A model generated the notes under the pieces. It was not told where the DNA came from, made no database searches, and saw only the letters and a list, made by a program, of their open reading frames with translations. A stretch of 64,000 nucleotides of DNA from Methanofastidiosum methylothiophilum (lineage in GTDB: Archaea > Methanobacteriota_B > Thermococci > Methanofastidiosales > Methanofastidiosaceae), in the NCBI GenBank assembly GCA_001587635.1, contig LNJE01000003.1, forward strand, positions 57,970 to 121,969, in the 5' to 3' direction. Of this stretch, positions 1 to 7,809 are shown piece after piece. Every line of letters begins with the position of its first letter. The stretch's first letter is position 1. A program made the position numbers and the translations under genes.

Positions 1-168
1 TTTGATGTGGGGGCATGTTATGCTTTCACAATCGTTNCTTGTGGATGCTACCCTTATGCGCTTGTCATGCACCTTCATCCTCCTGATGCTAANANACTCA
101 GGTATGGTCTTNTGGACCTGTATCCTATAGAAAAAATCAAGCCTTGTCTGCGCTAGATTGTTGCCCAT
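1..168 (-). CDS. Unrecognised ORF, cut by window edge
   Basis: An open frame reads leftward from an ATG at 168-166 off the window edge, giving about 56 codons with several ambiguous bases. The product is basic (runs such as SIRRMKVHDKRIRVAST) and I do not recognise it. Its start lies exactly at the edge of the A1 repeat, so the repeat may be its 5' flank. It could equally be a chance frame: the other strand is also open over positions 1-160. Confidence 0.25.
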   Translation of the reverse strand, partial: MGNNLAQTRLDFFYRIQVXKTIPEXXSIRRMKVHDKRIRVASTXNDCESITCPHIK

Positions 169-229
169 GGCCCTAATTTTAGGGCCAGGTATATTATGCA
201 AATCCTANAGCAAAATACTATTTAGTATT
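168..229. repeat. Repeat A, copy 1
   Basis: A 62-bp sequence recurs at 1261-1322 with about 59 identical positions, one of the differences being an N. It opens with a perfect palindrome, GGCCCTAA-TT-TTAGGGCC (169-186), and continues into GCAAATCCTAnAGCAAAATA. Each copy sits at the left side of a gene that is followed by repeat B. Confidence 0.8.
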
Positions 230-261
230 AAGTTTAATATAAAAAGATAAAAAAATATAAT

Positions 262-1046
262 TTATTCTCTGTTGCCAAGTCCGAACTTTTTCATGATCCA
301 GTCCATTGGGAGGGACTTCTTTGCAGTTTCACAAACAACATCAAGATAAGCAATGTAGATGTCGTAGTTGTTGTTTCTATCGTCATACCATACTACGCGG
401 TCGCAGTATATGGCTGGAACATATTGGCCAGCTGTGTTTGTAGTTATCTGAAACTCCTGCCCTGTTTTCAGGTTGTAGCCGTAGATGTCTGCGTTGGTGT
501 TTCTATAGTCATCCCAGACGACGATGTCGCCGTATATGGCCGGATGATATTGGTAATTTGTGTTTGTAGTTATCTGAAACTCCTGCTTGGTCTTCAGATT
601 GTAGCCGTAGATGTCTGCGTTGGTGTTTCTATAGTCATGCCAGACGACTATGTCGCCGTATATGGCTGGAGAATATTGGTCATTTGTGTTTGTAGTTATT
701 CGAAACTCCTGCCCTGTTTCAGGTTGTAGCCGTAGATGTCCGAGTTGGTGTTTCTATAGTCATACCAGACGACTATGTCGCCGTATATGGCTGGATCATA
801 TTGATCAGCTGTGTTTGTAGTTATCTGAAACTCCTGCTTGGTCTTCAGGTTGTAGCCGTAGATGTCCGAGTTGGTGTTTCTATAGTCATGCCAGACGACT
901 ATGTCGCCGTATATGGCTGGAGAATATTGGTGAGTTGGATCTTTAGTTATCCTTTCTTCAGATAGGACCTTTGTCCCCAAGACAGATGAGAATGCGGCAA
1001 ATGCCAGGACAAATATAATTAATAATGATTTTAGATATTTTCCCAT
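262..1046 (-). pseudogene. Secreted TolB-like beta-propeller, broken by a 1-nt deletion
   Basis: The frame opens at ATG 1046 with a signal peptide (MGKYLKSLLIIFVLAFAAF), then repeats of about 42 residues with the core PAIYGDIVVWYDYRN and DIYGYNLKTKQEFQITT, typical of TolB/WD-like propeller blades. Near 717 one T is missing: other copies read CCTGTTTTCAGG or equivalent, this one CCTGTTTCAGG. The frame is lost there. Read in the shifted frame, the blades continue and end at a natural TAA at 262 after a non-repeat tail (DWIMKKFGLGNRE). The intact product would be about 261 aa. The break is in a short T run, so sequencing or assembly error is a real alternative to a true pseudogene. An in-frame start further upstream at 1133 exists, but the signal peptide favours 1046. 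Confidence 0.75.
371..970 (-). repeat. Tandem 126-bp repeats coding for propeller blades
   Basis: Five units begin near 371, 497, 623, 748 and 874. The spacing is 126 bp except for one 125-bp step, which is the frame-breaking deletion. Units 2 to 5 are nearly identical at DNA level, which suggests recent duplication or gene conversion; the outermost units are more diverged. Confidence 0.85.
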
Positions 1047-1115
1047 GTTATCACAATTATTGTTACTATAGCCGCTATGATAATATTTAAGCATTTCGGC
1101 TAATCCAATTGCCCA

Positions 1116-1195
1116 TTTTAATTCCAATCCCATTAAACAAACTGGCCCTATCTTTTAATGGAAGCTTGGCATGCTAAATGATCGTTTAATGAAAA
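1116..1195. repeat. Repeat B, copy 1
   Basis: About 80 bp recurring at 2177-2257 with only a few differences. It contains CCATTAAA...TTTAATGG (8-bp stem) and CATTAAAC...GTTTAATG arms around the shared core GGAAGCTTGGCATGCTAAA. It follows the propeller gene's 5' side and immediately precedes repeat A copy 2. Confidence 0.8.
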
Positions 1196-1260
1196 TAATT
1201 ATTTTCAACACTTTTGTCCATTTCTAGCTCTCTTGTAGAGAAGTAGCCCCATTCTTCTAT

Positions 1261-1322
1261 TGGCCCTAATTTTAGGGCCAGGTATAATATGCAAATCCTA
1301 GAGCAAAATAGTATTTAGTATT
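1261..1322. repeat. Repeat A, copy 2
   Basis: Second copy of the 62-bp repeat seen at 168-229, with the same GGCCCTAA-TT-TTAGGGCC palindrome at 1262-1279. It lies 95 bp upstream of the DUF2225-like gene. Confidence 0.8.
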
Positions 1323-1338
1323 TTTAGGGCCTAATAGG

Positions 1339-1377
1339 ATATGGAAAAGAATTTTTTTTCTCTATTTTTTTCCATAT
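1339..1377. promoter_or_regulatory. Inverted repeat and TATA region before the DUF2225-like gene
   Basis: ATATGGAAAA (1339-1348) and TTTTCCATAT (1368-1377) form a perfect 10-bp inverted repeat over a T-rich loop. A TATA-like CTTATATATC follows at about 1379-1388 and a GAGG ribosome site at about 1407, ahead of ATG 1418. The stem may be an operator or the terminator of the preceding unit. Confidence 0.45.
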
Positions 1378-1417
1378 TCTTATATATCTTGAAACAATAG
1401 TGATTTGAGGTAAATAT

Positions 1418-2080
1418 ATGACTACTGTTTGTAAAGAAGAAACGGAATGTAGTATATGTAATAAAAAAAGTTCACATGAATTAATTATGAGCACGAATGC
1501 ATTTGGCTCTCCAGACTTGGATACAAGGCCACCAGAAATGAGGAGGTCAACCATGATTTACTGGGTCCAGGAATGCCCTTATTGTGGCTATTGCAATGAA
1601 AACATTGGTTATGCAAATAAGGAATATCCAGAATTAATAAAAACAGAATCTTATCGTGATCAACTTAAAAACAAAGATTATCCACAACTCGCAAATCGCT
1701 TCTTGTGTAATTCATTTCTTACCGAGAGGGATAAATCATACAAGGAATCCGGACTTCAATCATTGTATGCGGCATGGGCGTGTGACGATTCACCTGAACA
1801 TTCAGAGATGGCAATCAAATGCAGAGAAAGAGCATATGATCTTTTTCAACTAGCAAAATCGAATGGTGAAAACATTTTTAACAATGACCTTGAAGACGGA
1901 GTTATTTTGGTAGAACTTCTAAGAAGGATGAAGAGATTTGATGAGGGGCTAGAAAAGTGTATCAAAGAAATAAGTAAGAATTCTAATGGTATCTTAAAAA
2001 AAATTTTAGAGTACGAAAAACTTCTTATCGAGAATAAGGATAGTTATTGTCATAATGTAAGGGAAATCCAATTAAAATAA
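1418..2080 (+). CDS. DUF2225-like zinc-finger/TPR-like protein
   Basis: A 220-aa cytoplasmic protein of unknown function. It begins with a CSICNK pair, then TRPPEMRRSTM and QECPYCGY, so two CxxC knuckles flank a conserved RPPEM segment; this pattern resembles the DUF2225 family. The rest is helical (SLYAAWACDDS, ERAYDLFQLAKSNG), consistent with TPR-like repeats. Start ATG 1418 has GAGGTA 5 nt upstream and a TATA box about 35 bp before it. The gene stands alone between repeat A (1261) and B-type sequences (2082, 2177), so it looks like the cargo of a repeat-bounded unit. Family assignment is from memory of the motif only. Confidence 0.6.
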   Translation: MTTVCKEETECSICNKKSSHELIMSTNAFGSPDLDTRPPEMRRSTMIYWVQECPYCGYCNENIGYANKEYPELIKTESYRDQLKNKDYPQLANRFLCNSFLTERDKSYKESGLQSLYAAWACDDSPEHSEMAIKCRERAYDLFQLAKSNGENIFNNDLEDGVILVELLRRMKRFDEGLEKCIKEISKNSNGILKKILEYEKLLIENKDSYCHNVREIQLK

Positions 2081-2120
2081 TTGGCCCTATCTTTTAATAG
2101 CTAACGTTTAATATAAAAAG
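2081..2120. repeat. Partial B-type repeat
   Basis: TTGGCCCTATCTTTTAAT follows the stop codon at 2080 and matches the central part of repeat B. GTTTAATATAAAAAG at 2106-2120 also occurs next to repeat A copy 1 at 233-247. It is a shorter, diverged member of the same repeat group. Confidence 0.55.
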
Positions 2121-2176
2121 CAAATGTAATAACTGCGCGTAGTCTTAGTTATATGCAATGTTAGATTTGTCTCTAA

Positions 2177-2257
2177 TTTTAATTTCAAATCCCATTAAAC
2201 AAACTGGCCTTTTCTTTTAATGGAAGCTTGGCATGCTAAAGGATCGTTTAATGAAAA
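2177..2257. repeat. Repeat B, copy 2
   Basis: Second copy of the 80-bp B repeat, including CCATTAAACAAACTGGCC and GGAAGCTTGGCATGCTAAA. It sits between the DUF2225-like gene and the 3' end of the next minus-strand ORF. Confidence 0.8.
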
Positions 2258-2273
2258 AGGAAATTATTTGGCC

Positions 2274-2594
2274 TTATTTCTTCTTGGCTGCCATTTTGAA
2301 AAAGTCCGCCTTTAGATTAGAATTTTGTTTCATCAATTCAAACATCTCCATGGAAGCCCTCATATCTTCAAGCATAGAAGAATTTCCCTGTGCAAACTTG
2401 AAATAATCATTTCTGACTTCACTAATCTCCATATCCTTAGTATACCTAGATTTTATGCCATGAGTCTTTTGTAAATGAATTTCTAGAGCCCTATAGATTG
2501 AGAATAGGTATGTGGTACATATTATTTCAATACGGCTAGGAATAAATAAATATGCCCGGCCCTGTATTTTTCTGATAGCACATTTTGGAAACAA
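2274..2594 (-). CDS. Unrecognised small ORF, possibly a gene remnant
   Basis: A 106-codon frame whose only early start is TTG 2594. The C-terminal half looks like real protein (MEISEVRNDYFKFAQ, MFELMKQNSNLKADFFKMAAKKK split by acidic helix), ending in a lysine tail. The N-terminal part is less convincing; a start at an internal ATG near 2433 would give about 50 aa. I do not recognise a family. It ends 17 bp from repeat B copy 2. Confidence 0.3.
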   Translation of the reverse strand: MFPKCAIRKIQGRAYLFIPSRIEIICTTYLFSIYRALEIHLQKTHGIKSRYTKDMEISEVRNDYFKFAQGNSSMLEDMRASMEMFELMKQNSNLKADFFKMAAKKK

Positions 2595-2633
2595 TAAAGC
2601 TATATACCTATAATTCCTTAGTTAATTGATTTT

Positions 2634-3461
2634 ATGGGATTAGAAATACCTGAGATATTAACGATATCAGAACAAATGAAAGAAAATTTGCTGGATAAAG
2701 AAATTACAAACATCATTTTGACCAAACACTCAGAATCAACAATTAAACAGGGAATGTCAAATCTTGACAATAGAAATAAAGATATATTAAATTCCAAAAT
2801 AAAAAGAATAACCCCTAAAGGTAAGTGGATATTTTTAGAGTTTAAAAATGGCAGTATTTTAATGTTTGGCGAAATAATAGGTAAATTTCTGTATATCAAA
2901 AAAGATTTACCATTACCTCCAAAATACCATGTTAGTTTTCAATTTGATGATGGTTCCATCGTCACACTCAATCTTTTCCTATACGCATTTATAGTAGTTG
3001 CCACATTAGAAGAGAAAAAAGTTCACAGATATGCCGGCAATATTGGTATTTCTCCAAATGAATCAGAATTTACATTAGACTATTTTTTACATGTTTTATC
3101 AAATAATGAAAATAAATCAATTAAAGCTGCACTAAACCTTCAAGAAGAAATGTCTGGCCTTGGAAACGCCTATATAAATGATATTCTTTACATGGCAAAA
3201 ATACATCCTAAAAGAAAAGTATCTGATCTTAAGGAAATAGAGCGAAACAATCTTTATGATTCTATCATCAAGACAATAAATTCTGCAATTGAACTTGGTG
3301 GAAGTTCAGACGAATACGATCTTTATGGTAATTTGGGAAAATATGTTAGGCTCATGGGTAAAAATACCAATGAATGTAAATTGTGTGGCAATAAAATACT
3401 AAAAGAAAATATTCTTGGATCATCCTCATATTTTTGTCCAGTGTGTCAAAAATATGATTAA
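2634..3461 (+). CDS. Fpg/Nei-family DNA glycosylase-like protein without Pro-1
   Basis: A 275-aa protein with the layout of formamidopyrimidine-DNA glycosylase: N-terminal beta domain, a helix-two-turn-helix (GLGNAYINDIL, about residues 175-185) and a C-terminal Cys4 zinc finger (CKLCG ... YFCPVC). Enzymes of the family excise oxidised bases using Pro at position 1 as the Schiff-base nucleophile and Glu-2. Here the start reads MGLEIPEIL: the Glu-like residue and PE remain, but the proline is replaced by Leu and one residue is inserted. Annotated endonuclease VIII-like clades starting MIEIPE share this. Lyase activity is therefore doubtful; DNA binding is likely. A TATA-like GCTATATACC about 30 bp before the ATG suggests a near-leaderless transcript. 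Confidence 0.75.
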   Translation: MGLEIPEILTISEQMKENLLDKEITNIILTKHSESTIKQGMSNLDNRNKDILNSKIKRITPKGKWIFLEFKNGSILMFGEIIGKFLYIKKDLPLPPKYHVSFQFDDGSIVTLNLFLYAFIVVATLEEKKVHRYAGNIGISPNESEFTLDYFLHVLSNNENKSIKAALNLQEEMSGLGNAYINDILYMAKIHPKRKVSDLKEIERNNLYDSIIKTINSAIELGGSSDEYDLYGNLGKYVRLMGKNTNECKLCGNKILKENILGSSSYFCPVCQKYD

Positions 3462-3473
3462 TATTATACATTC

Positions 3474-4676
3474 TTATCTAATTCTAAAAAAACTAAGCAG
3501 AATGCTTATTATTCCATTAGTTTTTCTCTTAGGATTTTCGTTTAATTCGGATAATTTTTTTTGAAAACATGTGTCTGTCGATTCATTTTTCTTAGTTGGC
3601 ATACATTCATTTAAATCAAATTCTTTTTTCGTGTCATGATTAAAATAAAAAATACATTCCCTAGAAGTTGATACCAATGTCGAGCTGTCAAGTGAAATTG
3701 CTAAAGAGTTAATGGAATACAAGTAATATTTGTCATCGTAAGTTTGATAGCATTTTATTTCTTTTCCATTTTTGGACAATATATAAATGGTGTCCATAGA
3801 TCCAGCAGCAACTTTAGTTCCATCTGGATTAATGGCTACAGAGTATACCCCTTTATCATCAAGAGATTGCCATAACAATTTACCATTATTTGACATAGCA
3901 TATACCCCTCCGTCCCTTGAGCCGGCCACTATGTAATTTCCATTAGGGGTGATCTTGACATTTACTACTCCATTATTTTTCTTAGTTTTATTTAATATCT
4001 CTCCGGAATTTGATATAGTATAAATCCAACCATTTTTCGTACCAGAAACAATGTAAGCCCCATCAAAACTCATATCTATTGAACTTATCTCGCCCAGAGT
4101 TTTTATTTTCCAAATTACTTTACCGTCTTCTGACAAAAAATATATACTTTTATCATTTGAACCTATAGCAATATATTCTCCATTTGGATTAATAGCGACT
4201 GTTGTAACAGGGGCCCCAGTTTCATATTTCCAAAGTAGACTACCTTCCTTTGATAAAAAATAAGCCGCTCCATCATCAGATCCTGCAATTATTTTTGATC
4301 CATTAAACGATAGTGCAACTGATTCAACTGTATTTCCTGTAACAAAGGACCAAAGTAAATCCCCTTCTTTAGAAAACATATACACTTTTTTGTCTTTTGA
4401 ACCCCCTACTATAAAAGAACCATCGGGTGTTAAATCTACACATAATGCCCTATCATTTGAAGGATATTTCCACAAAAGATTGCCTTCTTTAGATAAAAAA
4501 TAAAAATTATTATCCAATGATCCACAAACTATATAATCTCCTTCAGAAGATATATCGACAGAGTAAACCGCCTTATCTGTTTTATAATTCCAATCTGCTT
4601 TACCGGCCAATAGGGTGGGAATTTGTCCAAAAATAACAAAGAACATAAAGAGAATAGCTATAGTATATCTATCCAT
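3474..4676 (-). CDS. Secreted or membrane-anchored PQQ/WD-like beta-propeller
   Basis: A 400-aa protein with an N-terminal hydrophobic signal or anchor (residues 5-24, IAILFMFFVIFGQIPTLLAG) followed by seven or eight blades of about 41 residues built as GDYIVCGSLDNNFYFLSKEG-NLLWKY. Each blade ends in the LLWKY/VIWKI motif found in PQQ-like and archaeal WD-like surface repeats. No enzyme motif is visible; a binding or surface-scaffold role is inferred. The C-terminus ends in a basic, partly hydrophobic tail (IISILLSFFRIR). It is convergent with the Fpg-like gene, 12 bp apart. The product resembles the propeller part of the protein at 17302-18954. Confidence 0.8.
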   Translation of the reverse strand: MDRYTIAILFMFFVIFGQIPTLLAGKADWNYKTDKAVYSVDISSEGDYIVCGSLDNNFYFLSKEGNLLWKYPSNDRALCVDLTPDGSFIVGGSKDKKVYMFSKEGDLLWSFVTGNTVESVALSFNGSKIIAGSDDGAAYFLSKEGSLLWKYETGAPVTTVAINPNGEYIAIGSNDKSIYFLSEDGKVIWKIKTLGEISSIDMSFDGAYIVSGTKNGWIYTISNSGEILNKTKKNNGVVNVKITPNGNYIVAGSRDGGVYAMSNNGKLLWQSLDDKGVYSVAINPDGTKVAAGSMDTIYILSKNGKEIKCYQTYDDKYYLYSINSLAISLDSSTLVSTSRECIFYFNHDTKKEFDLNECMPTKKNESTDTCFQKKLSELNENPKRKTNGIISILLSFFRIR

Positions 4677-4947
4677 AAAAAATTAAATTAGTAATCGATT
4701 TTTAAGGGTGATGGTTACCATTGCGAGTTTTTCAAAAATCATCGTTAATTACATATGAAAATGTCGGTAACTAATTAATAATATCCCAAGGGTATTATTT
4801 TTATATTTAAGGCACGAAACTTATGTTCATTAATGTCGAATCTAGTTAATAAGGATAATTTCAGTTTCATATCCATTTTTACTAGTATATGTTTATTAAC
4901 TAAAAGATTAATATACTCAATTAAAGCATTACACATAGGTGGGCAAA

Positions 4948-7416
4948 ATGGACTTCGAAAAATTAGGCTCATTTTACTTAGGTAAAGAATTTGACATGAA
5001 AAATGGAATACTAACTGATAAGCTTGTTATGTATGATTCAAGGGATCTTACAACACATGCGGTCTGTATTGGTATGACCGGGAGTGGAAAAACTGGTTTA
5101 TGTATTGATATTTTAGAAGAAGCTGCCATAGACAATATCCCTGCGATAATAATTGATCCAAAAGGAGATATCACAAATTTATTACTTACGTTCCCAGAAC
5201 TAAAAAAAGAGAGTTTCCTCCCGTGGGTAGATCCTGATGAAGCCAACAGAAAAGGAATGAGTATAGACGACTATGCTGCACAACAGGCAGACTCATGGAA
5301 AAAGGGATTGGCAGATTGGGGCCAGGATGAAAATAGAATTAAAATGCTGCGTGAAAATGCAGATTTTGTAATATATACCCCCGGAAGTGAGGCAGGGCAT
5401 CCTGTTTCTATATTACATTCTTTTGATGCGCCTTCTTTTAATTGGGAAGAAGATTCAGAATTAATTAGAGATCAAATACAAGGCATTGTCAGCAGTCTAC
5501 TGGGGCTAATTGGGATTGAAACAGATCCAATAAACTCTCGTGAACATATTCTACTTTCAAACATATTTGAAAATTTCTGGAGTAAAAATCAAAATCTTGA
5601 TATAGCAAAACTCATCCTCTCAATTCAAGATCCACCTTTCAGAACCCTAGGTGTATTTGAAATTGATACCTTTTTTCCGAAAAAAGATAGATTGAACTTA
5701 TCAATGAAATTGAATAATCTTATTGCGTCACCAAGCTTTAAAAATTGGCTAGAAGGTAACCCCTTGGATATACCTGAATTCATCTCAAATAAAGATGGTA
5801 AACCAAAGCATTCAATTTTTTATATTGCCCACTTAAATGACTCTGAAAGAATGTTCTTTGTCACTCTTCTTTTCAATCAAATTATATCTTGGATGAGAAA
5901 ACAAAGTGGGACAAATAGTCTCAGAACATTGATTTATATGGATGAAATATTTGGTTATTTTCCACCAGTTTCCAATCCTCCAAGTAAAAAACCCCTCCTT
6001 ACTTTGCTAAAACAAGCGAGGGCTTTTGGAGTTGGGGTACTACTAGCTACTCAAAATCCTGTGGATTTGGACTATAAAGGGCTTACAAATACCGGTACTT
6101 GGTTTATAGGTAGACTACAGACAGAAAGAGACAAACTAAGATTGCTTGAAGGATTAGACATAATTAGCGCAAATTCTAAAGAATCTTTAAATAAAGAAAA
6201 TATGAATAAACTAATATCTAACTTAGGAAAAAGGGTATTTATTCTTCATAATGTCCATGCAAAAGAACCTATCATTTTTCAAACAAGATGGGCTATGAGT
6301 TATTTGAGAGGGCCAATGACAAAAAATGAAATTAAGTTACTATCGAAGGAGAGATATCATGAAACTAAATCTCCACCTACAATAAAAAAGACGTATATTG
6401 GGGCATCTTCAGACAAATTTACTTCAACTCCGCCAACAATTTCAAGAGACATTCAACAAATATTCTTACCCGTTATCAAAAATGTAGCTCTTTCTATCCA
6501 AGAAATAAAAAACAAATATCAAAGTGAATTACGGCTTGAAGAACCTTCTCTTATTTATAGTCCAGGGATAATGGGGAAAGCAATTGTTCATTTTCAAGAC
6601 AAAAATATTGATTTGAAGGAGGATCAAGAAAGAATTTTAGTTATAGATAATCCAGAATTTTTAGTTTGGAGTGAGTCTCAAGAAGTAAAAATATCAAAGA
6701 TTCTTAATGATCCTGAAAGCAAGTCAAAGTTCACAGAAATTTCTGATAAAATAAATGATCCTAAAGATTTTAATGAACTTAAAAAGAGCTTTGCGGATTT
6801 CTTGTTCTACAATAGTAATTTCAAATTATATCACAGCCCTCATTTTAAGATATATTCAAAATCTAATGAATCAAAAGCAGAATTTATCTTAAAATTAAAT
6901 CAAATGGCGAGAGAAACTAGAGATGAAGAGATTGATAAATTAGAGCAAAAATACGCTAAAGAAATTGAAAAACTCAGGTCTAAATTAAATAAGTCTCAAG
7001 AAATTCTTATAAAAAAACAAGCATCTGCAAATTCATTGAAACAGGAAGCAATGATTTCCGCGGGAGAATCAGTACTCGGTATGTTCATGGGTAAACGTTC
7101 TACGAGATCTGCTGCAACTACAGTGAAAAAATATCAAAAAAGTAAGGATATCTCAGCAGAAATTGATAAAGTCAATAAAGATATCACTTCATTAAATAAA
7201 GAAATGGAATCTTTGGAAAATGAACTTAAGTTACAAATAGATTTAATAAAACAAAAAAGAGAAAAGGAGATAACTGAAGTCAAAGAAGTAATAATACAGC
7301 CAAAGAAATCAGATATAGAAATAAAAATGGTATCTTTAGTTTGGATTCCAAAGTGGGAGATAACTTATAATGAAAATGGAAACAAAAAAACAGAAATTAT
7401 TTCCGCATGGCAATAA
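4948..7416 (+). CDS. HerA/DUF87-like ATPase with C-terminal coiled coil
   Basis: About 822 aa. Walker A is GMTGSGKT at residues 42-49, followed by IIIDPKGD; Walker B is LIYMDEI near residue 330; LLATQNPVDLDYKGL is the sensor-like strand of the HerA/FtsK superfamily. Residues after about 640 form a long charged coiled coil (EKYAKEIEKLRSKL with repeats) ending in a conserved-looking beta segment, VSLVWIPKWEI. Such ATPases are hexameric DNA or peptide translocases or act in conflict systems. No NurA nuclease lies beside it, so the usual HerA-NurA repair pairing is not supported. I chose ATG 4948 over the in-frame GTG at 4939 because AGGTGGG (4937-4943) sits 4 nt before it. Confidence 0.75.
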   Translation: MDFEKLGSFYLGKEFDMKNGILTDKLVMYDSRDLTTHAVCIGMTGSGKTGLCIDILEEAAIDNIPAIIIDPKGDITNLLLTFPELKKESFLPWVDPDEANRKGMSIDDYAAQQADSWKKGLADWGQDENRIKMLRENADFVIYTPGSEAGHPVSILHSFDAPSFNWEEDSELIRDQIQGIVSSLLGLIGIETDPINSREHILLSNIFENFWSKNQNLDIAKLILSIQDPPFRTLGVFEIDTFFPKKDRLNLSMKLNNLIASPSFKNWLEGNPLDIPEFISNKDGKPKHSIFYIAHLNDSERMFFVTLLFNQIISWMRKQSGTNSLRTLIYMDEIFGYFPPVSNPPSKKPLLTLLKQARAFGVGVLLATQNPVDLDYKGLTNTGTWFIGRLQTERDKLRLLEGLDIISANSKESLNKENMNKLISNLGKRVFILHNVHAKEPIIFQTRWAMSYLRGPMTKNEIKLLSKERYHETKSPPTIKKTYIGASSDKFTSTPPTISRDIQQIFLPVIKNVALSIQEIKNKYQSELRLEEPSLIYSPGIMGKAIVHFQDKNIDLKEDQERILVIDNPEFLVWSESQEVKISKILNDPESKSKFTEISDKINDPKDFNELKKSFADFLFYNSNFKLYHSPHFKIYSKSNESKAEFILKLNQMARETRDEEIDKLEQKYAKEIEKLRSKLNKSQEILIKKQASANSLKQEAMISAGESVLGMFMGKRSTRSAATTVKKYQKSKDISAEIDKVNKDITSLNKEMESLENELKLQIDLIKQKREKEITEVKEVIIQPKKSDIEIKMVSLVWIPKWEITYNENGNKKTEIISAWQ

Positions 7417-7446
7417 ACTTTTAGTATAATAATATTTTTATTTAAA

Positions 7447-7809
7447 TTATCCATTTATTAGTTTTATTAAGTTATCTTTATTCCAAGGCTTTTCAATTAT
7501 TGATTTAACTGATGCCTTATTTTTGGCTTCTTTTTTTACAGAATTAGTTAAAAATGCAGTCAAAAGGATTCTAGTACTATTAGGATAATTATCTTTTACA
7601 TGGCTTAAAAAATCAATTCCACTCATTCCTGGTAGCTTATAATCAGAAATAATTATGTTAAAATTAATTTTTTGCAATTGTTCTAATGCCGCCTCAGCAG
7701 TTTTAGCAATAATTATCTTATTACAAAAATCTTCTTTTTTTAGCGTCAAAAATAAACTAACTAATGTTTCTAGATTATCATCAACAATTAGAATATTTTT
7801 TCGATTGAT
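7447..7809 (-). CDS. Stand-alone response-regulator receiver domain
   Basis: A single REC domain of about 120 aa: ILIVDD acidic pocket, IIISDYKLPGMSG with the phospho-acceptor Asp, LLTAF with the switch Thr, and IEKPW with the conserved Lys. No output domain follows, so it would act by protein contact. Its frame is open only from 7821 (a TAA at 7822-7824 precedes it) and contains no ATG, GTG or TTG before the conserved ILIVDD. The best candidates are ATC at 7809 or ATT at 7794, after a weak AGG. A downstream TTG at 7749 would cut off the acidic pocket. It overlaps the 3' end of the sensor gene, in the +1 frame. Confidence 0.75.
   Translation of the reverse strand: MNRKNILIVDDNLETLVSLFLTLKKEDFCNKIIIAKTAEAALEQLQKINFNIIISDYKLPGMSGIDFLSHVKDNYPNSTRILLTAFLTNSVKKEAKNKASVKSIIEKPWNKDNLIKLING

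Noticed and set aside
424..729. Plus-strand 101-codon frame over the propeller gene
   Set aside because: It is the antisense shadow of the 126-bp blade repeats; the minus-strand frame has the signal peptide and blade motifs.
1116..2257. Canonical integron attC sites
   Set aside because: The repeats have palindromic arms, but I do not find the attC core words in the right pairs, and no integron integrase is visible.
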